A stretch of 64,000 bases of DNA, from positions 3,410,001 to 3,474,000 of the forward strand of contig NZ_CP016761.1 of assembly GCF_001642935.1 (NCBI RefSeq), written 5' to 3'. This stretch comes from Fictibacillus arsenicus (GTDB taxonomy: Bacteria > Bacillota > Bacilli > Bacillales > Fictibacillaceae). Shown here piece by piece: positions 27,479-35,469 of the stretch; within the stretch, counting starts at the first letter, position 1; each line of letters opens with the position of its first letter. A program made the translations under genes and the position numbers. The notes below the pieces were generated by a model. It searched no databases and was not told where the DNA came from. It worked only from the letters and a program-made list of their open reading frames with translations.

Positions 27479-29161
27479 TTATTTATCTTCTCGCACAAGG
27501 TCCATGTACTTTTTAATGTGGTGCGGCGATTCGGATTCCTCTGCAAACTCCTCTTCAACGATGTACCACCAGTCGAACATTTCCAGGTAGATCAGGTCAA
27601 AAATCATGATTCCGTGCGTTTTTTCAACTGCCATCTGGAGAGCGCGTCTAAACGTTTCCGGATCGTTGATGTATTGATTTAAATAAAGGCTGCCGTAATT
27701 GAATGTAGAATAATTGATCGCATCCATCGCAACCTCTGCTGATCCTTCGACGCTGTGCCAATCTGGTCTGCCAGACGCAACCGCCTCTTCCTTCGTTACA
27801 TCAACAAAATAGTTACCCGTCATAATAAAATCAAGTGTTTCAGCGTACCCCTTTGAATGGTAGTCCGGACTTGCCCAGTCATATTCCGGATAGTGCGTTC
27901 GGCTAGCCCAGTTCACACCCTCGTTGTAATATTCCGGATACCAGCTGCCTACATACGTACTGAAAAATGTTTCAGGTTCTTTTTTATGAATGAGGTTTTC
28001 AGCTTTTCGGAAAAACGATTGAATGTTACCTGCACGCCATTCAATCCATTTTTGGTAAAGCGGTCCTGGAACATTCTTTCTTTCGTAGTTTTCTACTGTA
28101 ATCTCAAAAATGTCAGTCGGCCAATTTTCCACTTTCTTGCCGATATAAGCTTCGAACTTTTCACGGCTTAAGTCACTGAAGTCAGCGTAAACATTGGAAT
28201 AACGCGCACGGTCCAGAACGATTCCGTCAACATCATAGTTATCGATTAATTCCTCAATGATGCTTAGTTCGTATCTTTGAACATCGTCTCTGATCGGATT
28301 AACAAAAGTAGAGTGAGACGGCGTATAATCCTGTCCTTTTACAAATTTCGTTTCCATTTCTGAAACCGAAACGGTATCGCCAACTTTCAGATGTTCCAGC
28401 ATCCATGTGCGAGCTTTTCCATTTCCGGAAATTACATAGCCGTTATCAGGAACTTCGACCGGAGGAGCACCTGTCGTGTTACGGTCGCTTACTTGAGTGA
28501 TCACATCATCAACGACCTGAACTTCAACACCCCAACGGTTTGTTGGTGTTACCTCATATTCTGACGGTGTGTAAAGGATCATATTATCTGAATTACGAGT
28601 TGCATTAATACCCGTTAGTTCAAATGAAGAGCCATCTGCAGCTTTTACTTTTTGCACGGCAGTATAGTATGTAGTCTGCCACTCAGGATGCAGCATAGCA
28701 GGTCCGTCTTGATATGTTGTACTTGCTTCTGAGAATGTATTGATTGCAGCATGAACTTTGATATCATGTTTTTTTGCTTCTGTAATTACAGCTTGTAAGA
28801 GATCATAGTTTTCTGGATAGCCTTGATATTTAGGAATGTTAGATGTGCTGATGTGCGGAGCAATTTCACTGTTGTAGGCAACAAATCCTGTTGAGTTTTT
28901 GATGTCGAGAATAATGGTATCAATGTTTGCATTTGCGGTTTTCTCTACAATGTTTTTTACCTTTTCTGGTGTATCGAGGTTGAACAAGTTCGCTGATAGA
29001 TCGTACCATAAGATTCTTGATTTCTTGTCGTCCTTTTCGACGAGCTTTGTTAACTCTCTGATCCGTTTTTTGTCATTGTCTTTCTTGGCTAGGGTGGTTT
29101 GAGGGATCATCGTTGTGAAAACTAAAGCAAAAGCGACCAACATGAAAAATATTCTTTTCAT
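27479..29161 (-). CDS. Secreted glycosyl hydrolase-like (GHL10/DUF187) protein
   Basis: 560 residues with a signal peptide ending near TLA|KK. TIM-barrel blocks ILWYDLSANLFNLDTPEKV, DVDGIVLDRARYSNVYADFSD and DFIMTGNYFVDVT are shared with the cytosolic paralogue at 18925-20121. It additionally carries an insertion of about 90 residues (about 190-285, rich in V, D and T) that the cytosolic copy lacks. It probably hydrolyses the polymer outside the cell before ABC uptake. Own terminator downstream. Confidence 0.8.
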   Translation of the reverse strand: MKRIFFMLVAFALVFTTMIPQTTLAKKDNDKKRIRELTKLVEKDDKKSRILWYDLSANLFNLDTPEKVKNIVEKTANANIDTIILDIKNSTGFVAYNSEIAPHISTSNIPKYQGYPENYDLLQAVITEAKKHDIKVHAAINTFSEASTTYQDGPAMLHPEWQTTYYTAVQKVKAADGSSFELTGINATRNSDNMILYTPSEYEVTPTNRWGVEVQVVDDVITQVSDRNTTGAPPVEVPDNGYVISGNGKARTWMLEHLKVGDTVSVSEMETKFVKGQDYTPSHSTFVNPIRDDVQRYELSIIEELIDNYDVDGIVLDRARYSNVYADFSDLSREKFEAYIGKKVENWPTDIFEITVENYERKNVPGPLYQKWIEWRAGNIQSFFRKAENLIHKKEPETFFSTYVGSWYPEYYNEGVNWASRTHYPEYDWASPDYHSKGYAETLDFIMTGNYFVDVTKEEAVASGRPDWHSVEGSAEVAMDAINYSTFNYGSLYLNQYINDPETFRRALQMAVEKTHGIMIFDLIYLEMFDWWYIVEEEFAEESESPHHIKKYMDLVREDK

Positions 29162-29334
29162 TCCTTATCCTCCCTTTTCTGTAATTGTCTAAATATTAGC
29201 ATAATTTGTAATCAGAAAGTGGAGTTTTTCTCCAAAATAGTTCTTGTAAACGGAAAAAACCTTCTTTTTGACTAGGAAAAGGAAGATGTAGTTTAAAAGC
29301 AGGACCGATGGACTAAGTGGGGCTTTTAGAAGTG

Positions 29335-29495
29335 AGATTGGTTTATAGAATAGAATGTTTGGTGCATAGAGCATATCTGTTAGTGCATAGAAACGGCTAT
29401 TCGGTGTATAGAATTGTGATTCGTGCATAGGAGACTTTTTTGGTGCATAGGCAATCTTCTTTAGTGCATAGAGCTCAAGATTCTGTGCATAGACT
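29335..29495 (-). repeat. Phased 8-unit array, core TGCATAGA on plus strand (array 3)
   Basis: Units start at 29343 (TTATAG), 29364, 29385, 29406 (GTATAG), 29425, 29445, 29466 and 29487. Intervals are 21,21,21,19,20,21,21. A weaker ninth unit may lie near 29324. It fills the 432-bp divergent region between the secreted GHL10 and NERD genes, where no gene is seen. Confidence 0.85.
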
Positions 29496-29593
29496 TTCAT
29501 ACACAACCATTTATGGAAAGATTAATGTAACAGCAGGAGTTTATACTTTATCTGTAGAAATAAAAATAAACAAAAGGAGTGTGATACAATGAA

Positions 29594-30571
29594 ATGATTA
29601 TGAAAGAGCGTAAAACACCAGTTGTTATCTTGATATTAGAGAGGCTTCTAAATCGGCTTCACCCCTTAGACCCGAGAAGACCTGAGATAGAAGAAGAACT
29701 AGCAAAATTCTTATCGGGTCATAAAGGAGAACAAGCTCTGGATTTTTATTTAAATGATCTTCCTCAAAAAGAATTCTTCATTTTTCACAACCTTCGCCTC
29801 CTCCAGAACACTAGCTACTTTCAGCTCGACATACTTATTCTCACTCAGTATTACTTTTTGATAATCGAAGTGAAGAACTTTTCAGGTATCCTCTATTTTG
29901 ATCAAAACTTCTATCAACTAATTAGGACTATCAATGGTAAAGAAGAAACCTTTCCTGATCCCATTTCACAGGTAAAAAGGCAACAATTCTGCTTAAAAGA
30001 ATGGTTGAAAGATCATCATTTTACGAACATCCCCGTTGAATCCCTTGTTGTCGTCAGCAATTCTCAAACCCAAATTAGAGTTCCCACTGGCCGAACTGAT
30101 ATTTACAAGATGGTTACCCACAAAATTCATCTTACTGAAAGGATTCGTTTCTATGATCGTAAACATAAGGATGAGCAAATTCCGAAAAAAGACCTTCGAA
30201 AACTCTCCAAAATACTTTTAAAGAATCACACCACCCCAACTCCGAATGTGCTCCAAAAATATAACATTTCAAATGAAGATATTATTAAAGGAGTAGCTTG
30301 TCCCAGTTGTGGCGTTATCCCTATGATACGATGCCATAAAAAATGGGTGTGCACCACATGTAAATTTGATTCAAAAACAGCATATGTACAGGCTTTGCGA
30401 GATTACTTCCTTCTAATTAGTCCAACCATCACTAATAGTCAGTGTCGCGATTTTTTGAAATTAAAGTCTCGCAATACAGCTAGAAATCTCCTTATGGACC
30501 TGAACCTTTCTACTTCAGGACAACTAAGGCATACAAAATACCATTTGAAGTTTGATGATATCTTTGATTAA
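29594..30571 (+). CDS. NERD-domain protein with C-terminal zinc ribbon
   Basis: 325 residues. An N-terminal nuclease-related domain: HKGEQALDFYL, then FQLDILILT...FLIIEVKNFSG, which keeps the D...E-x-K nuclease-like core, and a later Q-x6-Q segment (QVKRQQFCLKEWL). A CPSCG...CTTC zinc ribbon lies at about 236-256, followed by a C-terminal helical part. NERD proteins are thought to act in DNA processing. The strongest ribosome site points to ATG 29589, which gives only Met-Lys-stop and overlaps this gene's start. Confidence 0.8.
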   Translation: MIMKERKTPVVILILERLLNRLHPLDPRRPEIEEELAKFLSGHKGEQALDFYLNDLPQKEFFIFHNLRLLQNTSYFQLDILILTQYYFLIIEVKNFSGILYFDQNFYQLIRTINGKEETFPDPISQVKRQQFCLKEWLKDHHFTNIPVESLVVVSNSQTQIRVPTGRTDIYKMVTHKIHLTERIRFYDRKHKDEQIPKKDLRKLSKILLKNHTTPTPNVLQKYNISNEDIIKGVACPSCGVIPMIRCHKKWVCTTCKFDSKTAYVQALRDYFLLISPTITNSQCRDFLKLKSRNTARNLLMDLNLSTSGQLRHTKYHLKFDDIFD

Positions 30572-30579
30572 TGAATGTA

Positions 30580-30745
30580 AGTTTCGGTGCATAGAACTGT
30601 TAGTTCTGCGCATAGAAAAGTGTTTTCAACGCATAGAATTTTGTTTGGTGCATTGACCTAGTTTTTCCGTGCATAAACTATCCACTTTGGTGCATAGAAC
30701 TAAAGTTTCTGTGCATAGAGACAGGATAAAAGTGCATAGACCAAA
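30580..30745 (-). repeat. Phased 8-unit array, core TGCATAGA on plus strand (array 4)
   Basis: Units start at 30589, 30610, 30631, 30650 (GCATTG), 30671 (GCATAA), 30692, 30713 and 30734. Intervals are 21,21,19,21,21,21,21. It lies between two converging genes. Confidence 0.85.
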
Positions 30746-30782
30746 AAATAAGCCCCTTGCAAATCAAGGGGCTTTATCCTCA
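30745..30782. terminator. Bidirectional hairpin terminator
   Basis: AAGCCCCTTG pairs with CAAGGGGCTT, with A/T tracts on both sides, between the NERD gene and the Gfo/Idh gene. Confidence 0.75.
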
Positions 30783-30785
30783 ATA

Positions 30786-31763
30786 TTATATTTTCACGAT
30801 TCTCCCAAGTTTTGAGGACTTATATGCAGCAATTCCTACTTCCATCGCCTTTAATCCATCATATCCTGTAATCGATGGCGGCTGCTTTTCCCTAATAGAT
30901 TTTATAAAATCCTCAACCAGCCCAAGATCCATGTCGTTTCCGAAAAAAGCATTCTCAACCGGCCTCTCCCCGTCCTTGTTATAGATCCGAACGTATTCTT
31001 TAAATGCGTCAACCGAAACCGTGCCCTCCGTTCCGATCACTTCGATCGTTACATCTCCCCAAATGGGGTAGTTCGGAGTTCGAGACCAGCTGGCATCATG
31101 AGAAGCGATGATGCCGCCCTGAAAGGTTAACGTGAGCAAGCCCGCATCATCAATGTCACCCTCGTGAAAAAAGGTATCCACTTCAGCAGTCACTTCTTTT
31201 ACTTCCTGACCGGACAGCCATCTCATGATATCAACCATATGAACAGTATGGTCAAATACCGCTCCACCGCCGGAAAGAGCCGAATCTATAAACCATCCGC
31301 CAGGGTTTTGACCCCGGTTCGTAGTTCGGAAAGACAGAATCTCTCCAATCGCCCCTGAGTCCACATAACTTTTCAATTGTTGAATCGGTTCTGAAAAACG
31401 TACCGGAAAAGCGGTCTGTAACATGACGTCATGTTGTTTACAGACAGCTATCATTTCTTCAGCTTCTTCAACCGAAACGGCGATTGGTTTTTCACAAAGA
31501 ATATGCTTTCCAGCTTTAGCCGCGGCAACCACCATTTCGCAGTGCTTTGCGTTTTCACTGCAGATGATGACCGCCTCCATATCTTGTGCAAGGAACTTTT
31601 CCATGTCATTAAAAAAAGAACAATTGTACCGAGTTGCTGCCTCTCTGCCTCGTTCATCCAGAGTATCGTAAATGGCGGTCAGCTCTACATCAGGCAGCTG
31701 CTCCAAACTGCTTGCATAACTATATGCATGCATGTGAGCAAAACTCATGATTCCCACTTTCAT
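30786..31763 (-). CDS. Gfo/Idh/MocA family oxidoreductase
   Basis: About 325 residues. Rossmann N-terminus starting MKVGIMSFAHMHAYSYASSL, an atypical nucleotide loop with S-F-A-H in place of GxGxxG. It keeps the catalytic EKP motif (GKHILCEKPIAVS) and GGGAVFDHTVHMVDIMRWLSG. It probably oxidises or reduces a sugar or inositol derivative with NAD(P). Last gene of the second sugar locus. ATG 31763 follows GGGGGTG. Confidence 0.87.
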   Translation of the reverse strand: MKVGIMSFAHMHAYSYASSLEQLPDVELTAIYDTLDERGREAATRYNCSFFNDMEKFLAQDMEAVIICSENAKHCEMVVAAAKAGKHILCEKPIAVSVEEAEEMIAVCKQHDVMLQTAFPVRFSEPIQQLKSYVDSGAIGEILSFRTTNRGQNPGGWFIDSALSGGGAVFDHTVHMVDIMRWLSGQEVKEVTAEVDTFFHEGDIDDAGLLTLTFQGGIIASHDASWSRTPNYPIWGDVTIEVIGTEGTVSVDAFKEYVRIYNKDGERPVENAFFGNDMDLGLVEDFIKSIREKQPPSITGYDGLKAMEVGIAAYKSSKLGRIVKI

Positions 31764-31768
31764 GTAGT

Positions 31769-32461
31769 TCACCCCCGGACTTCATGTTTGATGTCAAGCT
31801 CAAGACAAGTCATGAGTTTTCGAAGTTCCTCATTTAGTGATGAAGTAATTTCAACAGCTCCTTCCAGCCGAAAATCTTTTTCAATCTGCGGTATATTACT
31901 CGCCCTAAAAGCCTTAGCATGCTTTGACTCGTACTCTAAAATCCCTTCTCTCCCGCTCCATTCGAGATCTAACTCTTCAGAAATATGAGGAGAAGAAAGG
32001 TATTCGTAATGCCCCATTGATTTGTTCGAGAAACGAATAGTAACAATACGATGAGTAGTCTTTGAAGGTTCATGCGCTATGCTAACTCCAGAAATTCTGG
32101 AAATTGGAGAAATAGTTTGTGTAATCATATAAAGATCGCTGACCAGATCGCCTGTTTTAGTTTTTGATGATGTATTTTTGCTACGTTTCATACGAAGCAC
32201 ACCATTTTCCGTCCAGTTTCGTTCTTTTAATAGTTTTATAAAAGCAATAAACGAAGAATCTTGGGTTAAAGGAAACACAAGTGACGCACCCCGATTCTTA
32301 AGCTTAGACAATAATTCACTCTTATTTTTCAGCAATTCTACATAAAAAGGAGCATGAACATAAAGCGGACAATCTGCAGCAATCGCTTCCTGTATAGAGT
32401 CATACACTGTATGTCCATCACTGCTTATAATTTCGTTATCTGCTACAACGATTAAGTTCAA
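31769..32461 (-). CDS. Degenerate Gfo/Idh/MocA-like protein lacking cofactor and catalytic motifs
   Basis: 230 residues, TTG start after GGAGGTG. It has no recognisable domain at first sight, but its segments align in order with the flanking Gfo/Idh proteins. DCPLYVHAPFYVE falls where GKHVLVEKPLCTT is, GASLVFPLTQDSSFIAFIKLL where the GKVLQVGFVRRYAKNTKLVK block is, VTIRFSNKSMG where LIRFENGAS is, and GREGILEY where GDKGGLEL is. The GxGxxG region and the catalytic EKP are missing. The frame is intact, so it may be a structural or regulatory partner rather than a pseudogene. Confidence 0.55.
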   Translation of the reverse strand: MNLIVVADNEIISSDGHTVYDSIQEAIAADCPLYVHAPFYVELLKNKSELLSKLKNRGASLVFPLTQDSSFIAFIKLLKERNWTENGVLRMKRSKNTSSKTKTGDLVSDLYMITQTISPISRISGVSIAHEPSKTTHRIVTIRFSNKSMGHYEYLSSPHISEELDLEWSGREGILEYESKHAKAFRASNIPQIEKDFRLEGAVEITSSLNEELRKLMTCLELDIKHEVRG

Positions 32462-32464
32462 CCG

Positions 32465-33310
32465 TCACACCTCCTGACCAGCCAGCAACTTTCTTATTCG
32501 GTTAACAGAATCTCGGACTGCCACCTTTGCGTCATCGTATCCTTCATACTCCAAAGATAGCCAAGTGTCCACGCGGTCTCTCTTTAAGTTTGAGATAATC
32601 TCCGAAAGTACAACTTCTCCGTCACCCGGGATCACACCAATCCAATACTTTTCACCGAGTCCTTTAAACCCGGAATGTGTGTCCCCTGAATTTCGCAGCC
32701 TGAAATCCTTAAAATGAACATGCGCAATTTCATTTTTTAACTTTTGATAGGCTGCTAGCGGATTATCTTCAACTAACAAGAAGTTACCTGTATCAAAAGT
32801 AGATTTCACATTAGGACTTCCCACTTCGGCTAAAATCTCTTTAACCTGCTCACTTTTCCCAGCCAGCATTCCATGGTTTTCAATCGCCAGCATAACACCT
32901 TGCGTTTCAGCATACTTAGCACACTCTATTAATGAAGAAATGATCCATTCCTTGCCGATCGCATAGTCCATATTCGGTGTTAAATCTCCGCAAAAGACTC
33001 TGACACAACGAGTGTTTAAACGCTTAGCTGTATCCACAGCATCTTTCACCTTCTGGATCTCGCTTTTTCGTTCTTCTGCGGTTTCCTTAACAAAATCGTT
33101 CGATACATCATAACAAGACACTTCCAGAGGAGAATGCTCCAAATACTCAATAACTTCCTTCAGTTCCTCCTCTTTGTTCTTCCAATAAAAATCGAGCAGT
33201 TCCACTCCGTCCAAGTTTAGAGTTTCGGCAAATCGGCAAAAGTCGATCGCATTCCAGTTTTCCTTTTTTACGACAGAATGCAAACTGTACATACTCACAC
33301 TAACCTTCAT
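32465..33310 (-). CDS. Sugar phosphate isomerase/epimerase (IolE/xylose isomerase-like TIM barrel)
   Basis: 281 residues. KVSVSMYSLHSVV, LNLDGVELLDFYW, LAIENHGMLAG, STFDTGNFLL, HVHFKDFR and a late W-LSLEYEGYDD match the AP-endonuclease-2-like isomerase family, with metal ligands Glu, Asp, His and Glu in place. Likely acts on keto-sugars produced by the neighbouring oxidoreductases. Confidence 0.87.
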   Translation of the reverse strand: MKVSVSMYSLHSVVKKENWNAIDFCRFAETLNLDGVELLDFYWKNKEEELKEVIEYLEHSPLEVSCYDVSNDFVKETAEERKSEIQKVKDAVDTAKRLNTRCVRVFCGDLTPNMDYAIGKEWIISSLIECAKYAETQGVMLAIENHGMLAGKSEQVKEILAEVGSPNVKSTFDTGNFLLVEDNPLAAYQKLKNEIAHVHFKDFRLRNSGDTHSGFKGLGEKYWIGVIPGDGEVVLSEIISNLKRDRVDTWLSLEYEGYDDAKVAVRDSVNRIRKLLAGQEV

Positions 33311-33324
33311 GAAAATCTCTCCTT

Positions 33325-34377
33325 TTATAGAAGTACTTCTTTTCCAAGGCTGGCTGATTCATAAGCACCACACAGCATCTTCATCACTTCAAGCCCGTCT
33401 TCTACAGGACTTAATGTGGTTGTTTTTCCTAAACAGCTAGAAACAAAATGGTCGATCTCACTTTGAAACGCCTCTTCAAACTGGAAATTTAAGTGGTCGA
33501 TCTGCGGGGTGATATTGATGATCGTGTCATGTTTTTCAGTGGTCATCGCAAGCTGCGGTTCCAGCTCTAATCCCCCTTTATCACCGTACAACCTCACGGC
33601 GACTTCATCTTTTACGGCATGCAACGTAAAACTGACATCGACGTATAGGGAAGCTCCGTTTTCAAACCGAATGAGTGCGGTTGCCAAATCTTCAACAGAA
33701 TTAAGAGAAGCATCAAAATCAGAAGCTTTATAGAAAGATAGGTTTTGAATGTTAGCACGGTTGCCTAACTTGGAGTACGTATGACCACTTACAGATACAG
33801 GCTTCGGCCGCCCCATCAAGTACCAGCAAATATCAATCATGTGTACGCCAAGATCCATTAGGGGACCTCCTCCTGAACGGTCTTTATCTGAAAACCAGCC
33901 GCCAGGGTTTCCGAGTCGTCTGATGCATGAAGCTTTCGCGTAGTACAGCTCGCCAAAATCTCCGTTATCCAAAAAGGATTTTACGAGTTTCGTATTTTTA
34001 GCGTACCTTCTCACGAATCCGACCTGTAAAACTTTCCCGCTCTTCTTTGCTGCCTCTTCAACTCTCTTCGCTTCGTCCACGGTCGTACATAGTGGCTTTT
34101 CTACAAGTACATGTTTCCCTGCTTCTAAAGCTGCAATCGCGATTTCAGCATGTGTTGCGTTCCACGTACAAATGCTTACCGCATCTACATCTTTATCTGC
34201 CAGAAGTTCTGGATAAGATGTGTAAAGGTTTGAAACATTATAGACTTTCCCCGTATTTTCCAATCGGCTTTGATTCATATCGCAAAACGCAATGAGCTTT
34301 GCTTCTTGGTTGTTTGCATACGGTTTAATATGAAAATCAGAGATCGAACCAAGTCCAATCACACCCACTTTAAGCAT
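33325..34377 (-). CDS. Gfo/Idh/MocA family oxidoreductase
   Basis: 350 residues with a standard VGVIGLGSISDFHI nucleotide loop, GKHVLVEKPLCTT catalytic lysine and GGGPLMDLGVHMIDICWYLMG. Canonical member, in contrast to the degenerate protein two genes downstream. NAD(P)-dependent sugar or cyclitol oxidation is the probable role. Confidence 0.9.
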   Translation of the reverse strand: MLKVGVIGLGSISDFHIKPYANNQEAKLIAFCDMNQSRLENTGKVYNVSNLYTSYPELLADKDVDAVSICTWNATHAEIAIAALEAGKHVLVEKPLCTTVDEAKRVEEAAKKSGKVLQVGFVRRYAKNTKLVKSFLDNGDFGELYYAKASCIRRLGNPGGWFSDKDRSGGGPLMDLGVHMIDICWYLMGRPKPVSVSGHTYSKLGNRANIQNLSFYKASDFDASLNSVEDLATALIRFENGASLYVDVSFTLHAVKDEVAVRLYGDKGGLELEPQLAMTTEKHDTIINITPQIDHLNFQFEEAFQSEIDHFVSSCLGKTTTLSPVEDGLEVMKMLCGAYESASLGKEVLL

Positions 34378-34416
34378 GAGTGACTCCTCCCTTTTCGTTT
34401 AAACGTTTTCGGAACA

Positions 34417-35457
34417 TCATCCTGTTTCGTTTCGCTCAATAAGACGATCACTTTCTATACCAAATTCGATTACTTTTGTTAAAACGGAAGACTTCTTATC
34501 CTTTAGCTGAAGATAGGCAGAAGACACATCCTCCAAAGGAACAACATCGTTCAAGTAAGGTGCAACTTTAAGCCGATTTTCGCTAAGAAGACGAATATAT
34601 TCCTCGACGTTTCTCCCCTCTGTCCATCGAATAAAACCATAAGGATAATCGGTAGCACTTCTCTCATAAAGCGGATCGTATCTCCCGGGACCTCCAGCCC
34701 GTGCAATTAATATTTGCGCTTCTTTTCCAAACATCAAGTCACGTGGGAAATTCGGTTCAATATCCCCAACAATCACGGCTTTTCCTTTATCACGAATCCA
34801 ATTCAAACATTCCTTCGTTAGTGTAGATTCCTTGCCACCCGCGCATAAAAGAACGGCATCAGCCCCGAATCCTTTTGTTTTAGCTGAGATTGCGTTCTTT
34901 AAATCCTCAATCGTTGTATAGGATTCAACTCCTGTTATATCCTGAAATAGATTAGATCGTTCAGCAGAAATATCATAAGGCAACACTTGATATCCGGCAG
35001 CCAGCGCAATTTGACCGATCAACTGGCCTAAAATCCCCAAGCCAGCTACAACGACTGATTCCCCAAATTGCAGGTTACCCACTCGAAGTGAATGAATCGC
35101 GATTGCTCCTAATCCAGCGAGTGCTGCCTCTTTTGGATCAACGGATCGAGGAATGGAGCTGCAAAGCGTTTTAGGTACGAGCAAATATTCAGCGTGCTTC
35201 ACATAAGGGGCACCATAACAAGCAACCATCTCGTTTTCCAAAAAAGATTCAGTATGCTTGCCGCATTTCACAACTGTTCCTACCGCACTATATCCGAGCG
35301 ACCTTTTTGCATCCATACTCAGAGCTAGCAAGCCTAGTTCCGTTCCAGGACTGATTGCTGAATAAGAAGTCTTGATCAGCAGATAGCCATCTTTCATTTC
35401 CGGGATGGTTTCATCCATGATTTCTACTTTTCCATCAACAGCTACAACACTTTTCAT
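34417..35457 (-). CDS. MDR-family dehydrogenase without canonical zinc ligands
   Basis: 346 residues. GroES-like N-terminal half and Rossmann half (VVVAGLGILGQLIGQIAL). The usual catalytic-zinc Cys/His set is replaced: the position of C-G-T-D reads SPGTE and no four-cysteine lobe is seen. This is the pattern of the zinc-free or 'bi-domain' oxidoreductase-like branch. It lies between the hybrid regulator and the Gfo genes and probably takes part in sugar oxidation. Confidence 0.8.
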   Translation of the reverse strand: MKSVVAVDGKVEIMDETIPEMKDGYLLIKTSYSAISPGTELGLLALSMDAKRSLGYSAVGTVVKCGKHTESFLENEMVACYGAPYVKHAEYLLVPKTLCSSIPRSVDPKEAALAGLGAIAIHSLRVGNLQFGESVVVAGLGILGQLIGQIALAAGYQVLPYDISAERSNLFQDITGVESYTTIEDLKNAISAKTKGFGADAVLLCAGGKESTLTKECLNWIRDKGKAVIVGDIEPNFPRDLMFGKEAQILIARAGGPGRYDPLYERSATDYPYGFIRWTEGRNVEEYIRLLSENRLKVAPYLNDVVPLEDVSSAYLQLKDKKSSVLTKVIEFGIESDRLIERNETG

Positions 35458-35469
35458 ATAAACCCTCCC

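Noticed and set aside
29189-29506. A 105-residue minus-strand ORF with repeating YAP/YAL-type heptapeptides
   Set aside because: It is an open frame through array 3. Arrays contain 19- and 20-bp steps that break any heptad frame, and there is no ribosome binding site; the periodicity belongs to DNA, not protein.
31769-32461. Pseudogene remnant of a Gfo/Idh gene
   Set aside because: The frame is uninterrupted, a good ribosome site is present and spacing to both neighbours is operon-like, so it is treated as a divergent gene instead.
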